A stretch of 64,000 bases of DNA from JBCCBV01 sp039033855 (GCA_039033855.1 JBCCBV010000010.1:1-64000), one strand, 5' to 3'. Shown: positions 16,106 through 24,636, counted from the stretch's first letter. Notes: generated from the letters alone by a model not told the origin. Numbers and translations are program-made.

Positions 16106-17422
16106 CTAGTCCTGGTCGTCGTCCACCATCATGAAACGCACCTCGGCCTCGGCCACGGTGTCTTCGCCCACATACGCACGGCAGCGCATCTGCGCAATCC
16201 GGCTGCGCACCCGCACCGACTCGGCTTCGAGCAGCAGTTGATCGCCGGGCGTCACCGGACGACGCAGCTTCACCCGGTCCAGGCTCAGCAGCACCGGCAG
16301 CTTGCCCACCTGCTGGAGGCTTTGGCCGATGAGCACGCCCGACAGCTGGGCCATCGCTTCGACGATCAGCACGCCCGGCATGATCGGCGTGCCCGGGTAA
16401 TGGCCGGCAAAGAACGGCTCGTTGATCGTCACGTTCTTCACGCCAATCGCGCGCCGGTCGCCGTCGATCTCCAGCACCCGATCCACCAGAAGCATCGGGT
16501 ACCGGTGCGGCATCATCCGGAACAGCCGGCGGATGTCGATCTTGGGCTCACCGAGCGTCAGCGCGCCCAACCGCTGCGAACGGTTCTGCCGTACCAGTTG
16601 ACGCACGAGCTGGTGGTTCATCGGGTGGCCGGACTTGTACGCCACCACGCGGCCGCGGATCGGGGCGCCGAGCAGGTACAAATCGCCGATCAGGTCAAGC
16701 ATCTTGTGACGCACCGGCTCGTTGGCGAAGCGGAACGCGTTGCCCGCCATCGGCTTCCCGTCGTGGCCGATGACCAGGATCTCCTGCGGGCTCAGGTGGG
16801 TAAACATGCCCGCGGCGCGGGCGGCTTCGGCCTCGTTCTGCGTGGAGAACGTGCGCGAGCGCGAAAGCTCTTGGCCGTAGTCGTCGCGGTCGGTTGAAAA
16901 CGCCTGGATCTGCCGGCCGATCGGGCCGTCTCCGTAGTCGAGCTCGTAGATCAACTCCGCCCCCGGGCCGTCGGACGGCGCGGCCGCCAGCACCGCGTCT
17001 TCGTAACGGATCACCACGGGCTCGCGCACCTCGACCACACGCCGGTCGGCGTCCTGGGGTTCGACGCCGGCCTTGAGGATCGCGCGATAAAAGCCTTCGG
17101 AAGACCCATCCAGGCCCGGCGGCTCGGGCCCGTCGATCTCAACCCGGGCGTTGTCGACGCCCAGCGCCGCCATGGCCGACATGCAGTGCTCGATGGTGTC
17201 GACCGACGCGTCGCCGAGCCGGATGGTCGTACGCCGCGGCCGCTTGACCACGTTTTGCACCAAGGCCGGGATGCGGGCGTCCGGGCCCAGGTCGGTGCGC
17301 ACAAACACGATGCCGTGGTTCACGTCGGCCGGGCAGAACGTCACCGTGGCCTTGCGCCCGGAGAACAGCCCCAACCCGGTAACGGGCGCGGGCGCTGCGA
17401 GGGTTTGCTGGCGTTCGGCCAT
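16106..17422 (-). CDS. lpxC/fabZ: Bifunctional UDP-3-O-acyl-GlcNAc deacetylase / 3-hydroxyacyl-ACP dehydratase
   Basis: A 438-residue fusion. Residues 1 to about 285 are LpxC, the zinc deacetylase committing to lipid A. Its metal ligands are TIEHCMSAM (His) and EPVRHKMLDLIGDL (His and Asp), with the general-acid His in YKSGHPMN. Residues about 300-438 are FabZ: MMPHRYPMLLVDRVLEI, then catalytic His and Glu in GHYPGTPIMPGVLIVEAMAQ. The fusion is known from Bacteroidetes and planctomycetes. Oddity: the usual G-x-G-L-H-S-G motif near the N-terminus reads GLGLFSG, so a normally conserved His is Phe. Confidence 0.95.
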   Translation of the reverse strand: MAERQQTLAAPAPVTGLGLFSGRKATVTFCPADVNHGIVFVRTDLGPDARIPALVQNVVKRPRRTTIRLGDASVDTIEHCMSAMAALGVDNARVEIDGPEPPGLDGSSEGFYRAILKAGVEPQDADRRVVEVREPVVIRYEDAVLAAAPSDGPGAELIYELDYGDGPIGRQIQAFSTDRDDYGQELSRSRTFSTQNEAEAARAAGMFTHLSPQEILVIGHDGKPMAGNAFRFANEPVRHKMLDLIGDLYLLGAPIRGRVVAYKSGHPMNHQLVRQLVRQNRSQRLGALTLGEPKIDIRRLFRMMPHRYPMLLVDRVLEIDGDRRAIGVKNVTINEPFFAGHYPGTPIMPGVLIVEAMAQLSGVLIGQSLQQVGKLPVLLSLDRVKLRRPVTPGDQLLLEAESVRVRSRIAQMRCRAYVGEDTVAEAEVRFMMVDDDQD

Positions 17423-17559
17423 AGCCGTAGTTCACGTCGGGCGCCGGCGGCTTGCTCGGCGAGCGGTTCGGGGTGCGCGGTTGGGGACGCGCAGGTGGGG
17501 TGCGTTTTACTTCGTGGAGCGGAGGTTCGGGGCCCGGCATACGGCCGGCCGGTGCGCCC

Positions 17560-18645
17560 CTAACGCTTCGGGGAGTCGGGCAGCCAGGCCTTGGCCAGCT
17601 TGAGCAACTCGGGCAGCCGGCGCACGGCGAGTTCTTCTTTGAGCTTCTGCTTAATCGGGCCGGCCGGGTATCCGCCCCACGATTCGCCCTCGGGCACATT
17701 CTCGATCACCGCGGCCCCGCCCGCCACACGCGAACGGGCGCCGATCACCATGTGGTCGCGCATCATCACCATCCCCCCGATCTGCGCGTAGTCGCCGATG
17801 ACGCACGACCCGCCGATGCCGCAGCACCCCGCGATCACAACGTGCTTGCCGATCCGGCAGTTGTGGCCGATCTGCACCAGGTTGTCGAGCTTGCAGCCGT
17901 CGCCCACGACCGTTTCGGCGAACTTCGCCCGATCCACCGCCGAGTTGGCGCCCACTTCCACGTCGTCGCCCAGCACCACCGTCCCGATCTGCGGCACCTT
18001 GCGCAGACACAGGCCGTCGGGCCCCTTCTCCGGGCGGTAGCCGAACCCATCGGCGCCGATCACCGCGCCCGGGTGCAAGATGCAGCGGGCCCCCAGCCGG
18101 CAACGCTCGCGCACCACGACGTTGGGCCAAAGCACGCAGCCCGGCCCGAGCACGCAGTCGTCCATCACCACCGCCCCGGCATGCAGCACGCACCCGTCGC
18201 CCAAATGCACGTTCGGGCCCACCACCGCCCCGGGGCCGATGCCGACGTTCTGACCCAGGTGCGCCGAACCCGACACCCGCGCCGAGCCGTGCACGCCCAC
18301 CGGCGACTTGGCCAAAGGCGGCGCGAACAGCTCCAGCATCTCGGCCATGCCCAGGTCGGCGTCGTCGACCAACACCACCGCGCGCTTGTCGCCCGGCTCG
18401 ACCTCGATCCCGCGCTTGATCAGCTCCGCCGACGCCGCGCCGTCGGTCCATTGCGAGACGTACCGCTCGTCGTTGATGAACGTCAGCTGACCCGCAACCG
18501 CCAGGCTCGCCTCGGCCAGCGAGTCGATCACCAGGTCCGCCGGGCCGCGCAGCTCGCCGTCTAACCGGCGGGCCAGCTCGCCCACGGTCCACTTGACCTT
18601 CGCCGACGCGTCGGCCGCACTCTCTGCCGGCGTCGCCTCGCTCAC
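17560..18645 (-). CDS. lpxD: UDP-3-O-(3-hydroxyacyl)glucosamine N-acyltransferase
   Basis: LpxD adds the second 3-hydroxyacyl chain, after LpxC. The 361-residue protein has an N-terminal uridine-binding domain (ELARRLDGELRGPADLVIDSLAEA). A long left-handed beta-helix follows, with catalytic His in VQIGHNCRIGKHVVIAG and GADGFGYRPEKG near its middle. The C-terminal helix (KEELAVRRLPELLKLAKAWL) is typical. The start is taken as GTG at 18645, whose GTGA overlaps the stop of the ompH gene. That is better supported than the longer frame, which would run deep into ompH. Confidence 0.95.
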   Translation of the reverse strand: MSEATPAESAADASAKVKWTVGELARRLDGELRGPADLVIDSLAEASLAVAGQLTFINDERYVSQWTDGAASAELIKRGIEVEPGDKRAVVLVDDADLGMAEMLELFAPPLAKSPVGVHGSARVSGSAHLGQNVGIGPGAVVGPNVHLGDGCVLHAGAVVMDDCVLGPGCVLWPNVVVRERCRLGARCILHPGAVIGADGFGYRPEKGPDGLCLRKVPQIGTVVLGDDVEVGANSAVDRAKFAETVVGDGCKLDNLVQIGHNCRIGKHVVIAGCCGIGGSCVIGDYAQIGGMVMMRDHMVIGARSRVAGGAAVIENVPEGESWGGYPAGPIKQKLKEELAVRRLPELLKLAKAWLPDSPKR

Positions 18646-19253
18646 GGGTTCTGCCACTGCGCGTTGAGCCGCTGCACCACCGCCGCCGTGACGTCCACCG
18701 CCGGGTCGTGCCACAGGACCTTACGGCTCTGGAACACGCCCGCCAGCGTCTCGGCGTTCAGCCGTTCGAGGTCGGGGATGTCGGTCGTGGCCACCACCAC
18801 CTGAAAACCGTTTTCCTGCGCCACCTCGCCCGCCGCCTGGTTGATCTTGCGGTACACGTTGATGGTGTGCAGCTTGGTTTCCTGCTGCTGCTGCGCCTGC
18901 TGGATCCGGGTCCAGGAATCGAGCTTGATCGACTCTTCGAGCAGTCGTGTCCGCGCCGCGTTGCGGGCCTCGCCCTCCGCGGCCATGCGGACTTCGGTCT
19001 CGAGGTTCGCCAGCTCGTCGCGCCGACGCTGCTGCTCGGCCTGAAGCTCGGCGAGCTTGGCCTGGGCCTGGGTCTGGAAGTCGCGCTGCTCGGCCAACCC
19101 CTGCAGGACCGACGAAAGGTTCAGCACCGCCGTGTTCGACGCCGTCGCCGCCGCCGGCTGGGCCGTGGTCGCCTCGGGTGCCGGCCAGAACGCCCACGCC
19201 GCACCCGACGCCAACACCAACGCCAGAGCCGCATGCCATCGCTTGTTGCGCAT
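18642..19253 (-). CDS. OmpH/Skp family periplasmic chaperone
   Basis: A 203-residue exported protein. The start at 19253 has AAAGGTG seven bases upstream and gives the signal peptide MRNKRWHAALALVLASGAAWA. A long charged coiled coil (about residues 55-140, rich in Glu, Gln, Arg) then follows, flanked by beta segments as in Skp. Skp-like chaperones carry outer-membrane beta-barrels across the periplasm. The gene order ompH-lpxD-lpxC/fabZ-lpxA is a classic outer-membrane biogenesis unit, which strengthens the call. It is translationally coupled to lpxD. Confidence 0.85.
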   Translation of the reverse strand: MRNKRWHAALALVLASGAAWAFWPAPEATTAQPAAATASNTAVLNLSSVLQGLAEQRDFQTQAQAKLAELQAEQQRRRDELANLETEVRMAAEGEARNAARTRLLEESIKLDSWTRIQQAQQQQETKLHTINVYRKINQAAGEVAQENGFQVVVATTDIPDLERLNAETLAGVFQSRKVLWHDPAVDVTAAVVQRLNAQWQNP

Positions 19254-19434
19254 CACAATCACCTTTCGATCCATCGAACCGGAGCCATCGCGTGGCCCCT
19301 GGGGTGGGTCCGGCCGGGCCGCGCCTCAGCCGAGCCGCAAACTAACCGGATCCACACACCCCGGCAAAGCCGCAAGGCGTTTTCGCCGGTTCATCGAGCC
19401 TGACCCGAGCCCCGCCCTCCGGCCGAACCCGCCG

Positions 19435-19698
19435 TTACGCCGGGATCAGGTCGGCGTACTTTGCGCGCACCGCCGAGAGATCGGCCAACCCGTCGGGCGG
19501 GATCACCGAATCGATCAGCAGCACCGGGATGCCGTTCTCGATCGGGTACGCCAGCTCGGCCCCGTCGGGCAGGGCGCAGACCAGGCGATCCCCCCGCTGA
19601 CCGAGCGGCCGTCGGGTCAGCGGGCACACCAACAACGCCATGAGCTTGGGGTCGATCGCCGGGGCGTCGGCGGATGAGGGGGCTGGGGTCTCCGGCAT
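19435..19698 (-). CDS. Trm112/UPF0434 family protein
   Basis: An 87-residue cytoplasmic protein matching the YcaR/Trm112 pattern: KLMALLVCPLTRRPL, DRLVCALPDGAELAYPIENGIPVLLIDSVIP. Two of the four zinc-site cysteines seen in canonical members are present (CP and VC), and the rest are replaced, as in many bacterial copies. Trm112 proteins activate methyltransferases in eukaryotes and archaea; bacterial roles are unclear. It is divergent from the pseudopilin gene at 19843. Confidence 0.9.
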   Translation of the reverse strand: MPETPAPSSADAPAIDPKLMALLVCPLTRRPLGQRGDRLVCALPDGAELAYPIENGIPVLLIDSVIPPDGLADLSAVRAKYADLIPA

Positions 19699-19811
19699 GC
19701 CCTAGAGCCTACCGCACCCGAGCCCGGCATCGACGACGACAACGACGGCTCCGGACCGTCCGACCCAACAAACAAGCCCAACCGCCATGGATTGCCGCCA
19801 CAGACCTTGAC

Positions 19812-19833
19812 ATAATGAGAATCGGTTCTTTAC
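19812..19833 (+). promoter_or_regulatory. Fur/Zur-like operator within the pseudopilin promoter
   Basis: The 22 bases starting ATAATGAGAATCGGTTCT hold the dyad AGAATCGGTTCT. They match a second site at 21943-21964 at 18 of 22 positions. The box overlaps a plausible sigma70 promoter: TTGACA at 19807-19812, an 18-base spacer, and TACTGT at 19831-19836. That placement suits a repressor. The sequence resembles Fur-family boxes (AATGATAATCATT type), but the regulator is not in the window. Confidence 0.5.
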
Positions 19834-19842
19834 TGTGCGGTC

Positions 19843-20673
19843 GTGCCAACTTTGTTCCATCAGCCACAACACGCGCCCGCCGCTACCCAAGCGTCGCGGC
19901 GGAGCTTTGGCCGTCGGGCTCACGCCCATGACCAGCGTGACCAAGCCCAGCGTGGCCAAGCCCGAAGCGCATTCACATTGATCGAGCTGCTGGTGGTGAT
20001 CGCAATCATCGCCCTGCTGATCGGCATCCTGCTGCCGGTGCTCGGCGCCGCGCGCGACGCCGCCCGCATCACCCAGAGCCTCAGCCAGATGCGCCAGATC
20101 GGCCTCGCGGTCACGGCCTACGCCGACCAGTACGAGGGGTTCTTCCCGCCGTCGACGCACACCGTCGCGCCCGACGAAGCCTGGATCAACGCCCTGGCGC
20201 CGTTCCTTGGGGACTCCGACGAGGTCCGCATCTGCCCAATGGACCCCCGGGCCGATGAAGCCCGCGAGTTGGGCGGTTCGAGCTTCACCGTCAACGAATA
20301 TCTGGTGTTTACACCGCTGATCGCCCCCAATGTCTACGAGCAGCCGGACTACCGAACCATCGAGTCCGTCGCCAATGCATCGCAAGTCGTCCACACGCTG
20401 CCCATGGCCGACGGGGTCGAGCGCAGCAACACCAACGACCACACGCACGCCCGCAACTGGACCTTCTTCTTCACCGCGGACTTGCGCTGGAATGACGGGT
20501 TCCTAGCCGACATCCAGCCCAACCGGTTTCGACGAGGCCCGAGCGACGACGACGCCCTCAACGGCTCGGCCGGCTACCTGTTCGTCGACGGCCACGCCGC
20601 CGACATCCCCGCCATCGAAGTCCGCCAATGGGCAGAAGACCCGCTGACCATCAGCCCCGCCGCGAAACGCTAA
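19843..20673 (+). CDS. Pseudopilin-like protein with type IV prepilin leader (DUF1559-like)
   Basis: A 276-residue protein. The processing motif is S-A-F-T-L-I-E-L-L-V-V-I-A-I-I-A, with the cleavage/methylation Phe and Glu+5, followed by a long hydrophobic helix and SLSQMRQIGLAVTAYADQYEGFFPP. This N-terminal half is the type II secretion/type IV pilus pseudopilin pattern common in planctomycetes. The C-terminus has SAGYLFVDGHAADIP, the H-x-G/DGH signature of DUF1559-like members. The start is GTG 19843 (or TTG 19852), giving an unusually long 42-residue basic leader rich in His, Gln and Arg; no closer in-frame start exists. It is probably co-transcribed with the PEP-CTERM gene 17 bp downstream. 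Confidence 0.85.
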   Translation: MPTLFHQPQHAPAATQASRRSFGRRAHAHDQRDQAQRGQARSAFTLIELLVVIAIIALLIGILLPVLGAARDAARITQSLSQMRQIGLAVTAYADQYEGFFPPSTHTVAPDEAWINALAPFLGDSDEVRICPMDPRADEARELGGSSFTVNEYLVFTPLIAPNVYEQPDYRTIESVANASQVVHTLPMADGVERSNTNDHTHARNWTFFFTADLRWNDGFLADIQPNRFRRGPSDDDALNGSAGYLFVDGHAADIPAIEVRQWAEDPLTISPAAKR

Positions 20674-20690
20674 CCCCGGGAATCGCAAGC

Positions 20691-21758
20691 ATGAAACGAC
20701 GCCAAGCCCTCGCCCTGGCCGCCCCCGCCCTGCTGGGTGCCAGCCCCGCCCTCGCGGATGACCCCGTGCTCATCCGCAGCGACGTAGTCACCTTCCAATT
20801 CGGCATCGACGACAGCGTGCCCGGCCTCGACCCGTTGTTCGAGCGCCACCTCGACATCGCTCTCGGCTTTTCTGGCACGTCCGACATCTTCGGTGTCGAC
20901 GCCGACGGGCCTTTCTCCGGCCAAGGCCTGCCCGCGGGCGTCTACGACCCCGAGTCCGTTTACCTGCACGGCCCGGCCAGCACCGCTTACACACACGCCC
21001 TGCCCCCCGAAATCTTCCCGACCGGGCAACCCACCGATTCGTTCTACCGGCTGGCTCAGGGCGCTAACCCGTTCATCTTCCTTGGCGTCAACACCGAAAA
21101 CCTGTCCACCGCCCAGCGCAACGAGATCGCCGACTACAGCCCCGTGGCGCTCGACAACGACCCTTCGCTCGAGCCCGGCGCCTCGGTCTGGGCCGATGCC
21201 ATCCCCAACCAAACCAACCAGTGGCTGCGCATCGAACTCGACGACGTCCGCGGACCGGCCGGCGAACACTTCTCCCTCTACCGCGACGGCAGCCCCGTCG
21301 TCTTCAGCACCTACGAGCCCGGCGAAACCGGCCTCCAGATCGACGAGTCCGACCGCTTCTACATGACCCCCGGCACGCACGAGCACTACAACTGGGGCTT
21401 CTCCAGTGCTGGGATTTGGGAGATCGACCTCCGGGTCAGCGTCCGCCGCGACAACGTCCTGCCCGGCGACGCCAACCTCGACGGCGTCGTCGACCTGCTC
21501 GACTTCGACACCCTCGCCTCCGCCTTCGGACAGACCGAAGACACGGCCTTCAACGAAGGCGACTTCACGGGCGACTTCGGCGTCGACCTGCTCGACTTCG
21601 ACGTGCTGGCGGGCAACTTCGGCGCCCCCGGAAGCGCCCCCGGAAGCGCCCCCGGAAGCGCCCCCGGAAGCGGCTCACCCGCCGCGGTCCCCGAGCCGGG
21701 CGCCCTGGCCGGCCTGGCGATCGGCGGGTTGCTGCTGCGCCGCCGACGCTCCGCCTAA
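20691..21758 (+). CDS. PEP-CTERM surface protein with choice-of-anchor-M and dockerin-like segments
   Basis: A 355-residue exported protein. It has a signal peptide (MKRRQALALAAPALLGASPALA) and an N-terminal domain with RHLDIALGF. The HxH motif GTHEHYNWGFSSAGIWEIDL marks the choice-of-anchor-M/TIGR03769 family. Two EF-hand-like dockerin segments follow (GDANLDGVVDLLDFDTLA and GDFTGDFGVDLLDFDVLA). A linker of four 12-bp DNA repeats gives APGS repeats, and the C-terminal sorting tail has VPEPG, a hydrophobic helix and RRRRSA. It is exported and processed by an exosortase. The His residues suggest metal binding at the surface. It shares a promoter carrying a Fur/Zur-like box with the pseudopilin. 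Confidence 0.85.
   Translation: MKRRQALALAAPALLGASPALADDPVLIRSDVVTFQFGIDDSVPGLDPLFERHLDIALGFSGTSDIFGVDADGPFSGQGLPAGVYDPESVYLHGPASTAYTHALPPEIFPTGQPTDSFYRLAQGANPFIFLGVNTENLSTAQRNEIADYSPVALDNDPSLEPGASVWADAIPNQTNQWLRIELDDVRGPAGEHFSLYRDGSPVVFSTYEPGETGLQIDESDRFYMTPGTHEHYNWGFSSAGIWEIDLRVSVRRDNVLPGDANLDGVVDLLDFDTLASAFGQTEDTAFNEGDFTGDFGVDLLDFDVLAGNFGAPGSAPGSAPGSAPGSGSPAAVPEPGALAGLAIGGLLLRRRRSA
21622..21669 (+). repeat. Four tandem 12-bp repeats coding an APGS linker
   Basis: Four identical copies of GCGCCCCCGGAA lie head to tail inside the PEP-CTERM gene. They add Ala-Pro-Gly-Ser units between the dockerin-like part and the sorting signal. The unit is a multiple of three, so copy-number change keeps the frame and alters only linker length. 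Confidence 0.9.
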
Positions 21759-21942
21759 CCCCGGCCCTCACTCCGGCCCTAACGCCACGGCCTTCGTATC
21801 CGCGCCTCCGCTCTGCCCGCGCCGGTGTTCTCCTGCGCCCGCCAGGCGGGGTCGTGTCCGGCCCAGTCCTCTGCCGTCAAGTCAAGGCCGACCCCAACCG
21901 ACGCCGGCCAGCGAACCACAGAATCGCGTTAGCATTCAGTCA

Positions 21943-21964
21943 ATAATGAGAACCTGTTATTGAC
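21943..21964 (+). promoter_or_regulatory. Second Fur/Zur-like operator upstream of the 22030 gene
   Basis: The 22 bases beginning ATAATGAGAACCTGTTATTG are a near copy of the box at 19812 (18/22). They overlap the -35 of a good promoter: TTGACA at 21960-21965, a 16-base spacer, and GATACT at 21982-21987. Binding here would block RNA polymerase. The rest of the 271-bp gap (21759-21942) shows nothing recognisable. Confidence 0.5.
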
Positions 21965-22029
21965 AACAGCCGGCAGCCGCCGATACTGCCCCCCTTGTTC
22001 CCCTTTTTCTTTTTCCGTTGGAGAATCCC

Positions 22030-22770
22030 ATGAACCGTCTCGTCCCCACCGCTGCGCTCTGCGCCGCCTGCGCCGGAGGCTTCCAGGCCTCGGGTATCTC
22101 GTTCAACTACACCGAAGGCCACGCCGACCTCGGCATGATCGAAGACGGCAACGAACTCGAGCCCCACTTCCACTCGGAAGACGACGCCATCATCAACGGC
22201 GTGCTGACCCCGGACGAAGAGTTCGAGGCCGATGAAGTCGCCGTGATCGTGCCCGTCACCGTGCTGGGCACCGACTTCGGCACCTCCGATTTCCAAGACA
22301 TCCCCGAGGCGCTGGGCCTGACCCAAGGCGACCAGTTCTACAACCTGTACCAGGCGCAAGCCGACGCCAACGCCACGAGCTCCCCCTGGCTCGGCCTGGG
22401 CACCGAAGAAGGCGACCCCTTGGCCTTCGTCGGCGGAACCGTAGACGTTGCGCTCACCGGCTTCACCGGCCCCGGCCAGTTCGCCCTGTGGCGCGACCTC
22501 GAAGGCGTGGTCTGGGACACCCTCGACGGGCTCGCCGCCGAGGACGAAGTCACCCTCCTGGTCGGCGGCGAAGAGCACTACCACTGGGCCTTCACCGAGA
22601 CCGGCACCTACAAGATCGAACTCACCGTCACCGGCACGCTCGTCGGCGAAACGGCCCCCGAATCCGCCTCCGGCACTTACACCTTCGTGGTCGTACCCGA
22701 GCCCAGCGTCGCCGCCATGCTCGGCCTCGGCGGCCTCGCCGCCCTGCGCCGCCGTCGTCGCCACGCCTGA
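22030..22770 (+). CDS. PEP-CTERM surface protein with choice-of-anchor-M domain
   Basis: A 246-residue exported protein. TTGGAGAA six bases upstream sets the start at 22030. A signal peptide comes first. Next is the family opening YTEGHADLGM, the His-rich EPHFHSEDD at about residue 42, a beta-rich middle, the HxH motif EEHYHWAFTETGTYKIEL and a VTGTLVGET strand. It ends in VVPEPS, a hydrophobic segment and RRRRRHA, the PEP-CTERM tail. TIGR03769-type proteins in actinobacteria accompany zinc/manganese ABC transporters. With the Fur/Zur-like box in its promoter, a surface metal-capture role is the best guess. Confidence 0.85.
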   Translation: MNRLVPTAALCAACAGGFQASGISFNYTEGHADLGMIEDGNELEPHFHSEDDAIINGVLTPDEEFEADEVAVIVPVTVLGTDFGTSDFQDIPEALGLTQGDQFYNLYQAQADANATSSPWLGLGTEEGDPLAFVGGTVDVALTGFTGPGQFALWRDLEGVVWDTLDGLAAEDEVTLLVGGEEHYHWAFTETGTYKIELTVTGTLVGETAPESASGTYTFVVVPEPSVAAMLGLGGLAALRRRRRHA

Positions 22771-23025
22771 TCGCCGGAAACAGTCTCCGAACCAAGAGCC
22801 CTTCCAGGGCGCAGCTCGGGTCTGAGAAAACAGAATAGATCGCACGACGCGGCCACCGCTTCATTCTTTGCCGGCTCTGGAGGAGTCCCGGCAGAGCTGA
22901 GGCGGTGGCCGTGTTGGTTTGGGTGTGCGGCGCGACGTGAGCCACGGGCGCCAAACAGATGTTGCAGTCGTCCCCTCCCGGCCCGAAGATGCAGCAAGTG
23001 AATGGCACTTCTGCCGGGAGGGCGC

Positions 23026-24621
23026 ATGCACCGACACATCACGACCCCCGGCGTGCTTTGGCTCACCGTCTTCCTCGCGCTAATCGGCAGCTCCGACGGC
23101 ATTACAGAAGCCGGCCCTAACGACGAGAGGGTCGTGCAGCTGTTGCCCGTCAAGCTGGCCAACGGCCGTTGGACCTACATCAACCGGGAAGGCCAGCGGG
23201 CCGTGGAAGGCGAGTACGAACACGCGTCACACTTCTTCGGCGACACGGCCATAGTCCAACTACCACGAGAGGATCGCAAGCCCGGGGAGCGGCGCCCCGC
23301 AGACGTGCAAGCCGTACTCGACAAGCACGGCAATGTCCTGTTCGAAACGCCGCACTTCCTCAAGGAACTGGGCCGCGACCTCTACGCTTTCGAAGTCTGG
23401 ACAGACGATGGCGACAGCCGCTACGAAGTCGCGCCCGTGGGCCGAGGGGTGGGAGTCACACTCCCGCCCGGGATCACGCAAGTGCACACTTTCTGGCGCG
23501 ACGATGTTCTGCGTCTGTCACGCAGCCGTGAAGACATCATTGCGCTCGAGGTGGACGACCTATGGGGTTACTGGAACGTCAACAACAATGAATGGACGTT
23601 GCCCCCGCAATACGACTATGTCGACAAGCTTGTCTGGCGTGATCAGCCCTGGGCCATCGTCGGGGGAGCTCCGGGTTTCGCCCCGCCAGAAACAACGCTG
23701 ATTATGTCGCTGGACGATCCCGACCTCGCCATGCCAACGCCGGAGGGCGCTCGGCGGATCACGATTCTCAACGCCGACTACCGCCTGCTTGTCTATGTGG
23801 ACAACACAATGGCGATCGCGGACAAGCATCTCGATGTCGTTGCCGGGCCGTTCGCAATGGTCGGCGAGGTCGAGCAAGACTTGGCCACAGTGTGCGACCC
23901 CGAGACCCGCCTCTGGGGGATCTACGACTTGTCCAAGAACCAGTACGCGCGCGAGCCACAATCGAACCGTCTGTTTGGACCGTTCCACGGCCTGTGCAAC
24001 TACAGGGACACGGTGAATCGAGAGAGCGGTGTGGTCGAAACCGCGGGGCAGGTGCAGATGCGGTTCCCGTGGCGGGCCGAGTCTGTGCTACGCCGTGAGG
24101 GTGAGAACTGGCCCCGGCTGTTATGGCTCGATACCGACACGCTCCGTGTCGAGTACGACGACGAACTTGGGCCGTCGTACTACCGCCGCGACTGCTCGGT
24201 CATCCACTTGGCCGGCACTCCACTTGAGGAGGCATTGCTGGGTCCGGACGAGCCGCCGCCACCGCAGCTCACCGAAGCCGCCGTGCTAGACACCTGGCGT
24301 GCTCGGCGGGCGGAAGGCGAAGACTTCAAGCTCTTTCGGGGGATGCGCCGGATCCGCTTCATGCCCGAAGGCAAGTGCGAAATCGTGGGGTTCCCCAACC
24401 GAGACCCCGATGATCCAGAAGTGAGCGCCTGGGGCGAGTGGGAACTCCTCGCCGACGGCTACGTCATCCGCGTGCACTTCTTCGATGACGTGCAGAGGCA
24501 GTTGCCGGGGTACGTTCGCTTGGACGTGTCCGCAAGTGAACAGGACCCCGGCCAACCGGTGCTCCTCTACCGCTGGACCGATCACGAAGGCAACGCGCAC
24601 AAAACCGTGTTCCGCAAATAA
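23026..24621 (+). CDS. Exported WG-repeat-like protein
   Basis: A 531-residue protein. GGGAGG just upstream selects the ATG at 23026, which opens a signal peptide (about residues 1-28). The body contains WG-type repeats: NGRWTYINREGQRAVEGEYEHA, DLWGYWNVNNNEWTLPPQYDYVD and RLWGIYDLSKNQYA, each followed by a F-G/P-F strand. The last 110 residues (from VLDTWRARR) have a different character, with MRRIRFMPEGKCEI and GEWELLADGYVIRV. That part resembles a lipocalin-like substitution/threshold sheet. Function unknown. GC content looks clearly lower than in neighbours, hinting at recent acquisition. Confidence 0.75.
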   Translation: MHRHITTPGVLWLTVFLALIGSSDGITEAGPNDERVVQLLPVKLANGRWTYINREGQRAVEGEYEHASHFFGDTAIVQLPREDRKPGERRPADVQAVLDKHGNVLFETPHFLKELGRDLYAFEVWTDDGDSRYEVAPVGRGVGVTLPPGITQVHTFWRDDVLRLSRSREDIIALEVDDLWGYWNVNNNEWTLPPQYDYVDKLVWRDQPWAIVGGAPGFAPPETTLIMSLDDPDLAMPTPEGARRITILNADYRLLVYVDNTMAIADKHLDVVAGPFAMVGEVEQDLATVCDPETRLWGIYDLSKNQYAREPQSNRLFGPFHGLCNYRDTVNRESGVVETAGQVQMRFPWRAESVLRREGENWPRLLWLDTDTLRVEYDDELGPSYYRRDCSVIHLAGTPLEEALLGPDEPPPPQLTEAAVLDTWRARRAEGEDFKLFRGMRRIRFMPEGKCEIVGFPNRDPDDPEVSAWGEWELLADGYVIRVHFFDDVQRQLPGYVRLDVSASEQDPGQPVLLYRWTDHEGNAHKTVFRK

Positions 24622-24636
24622 GCCTCTATTCCGACC

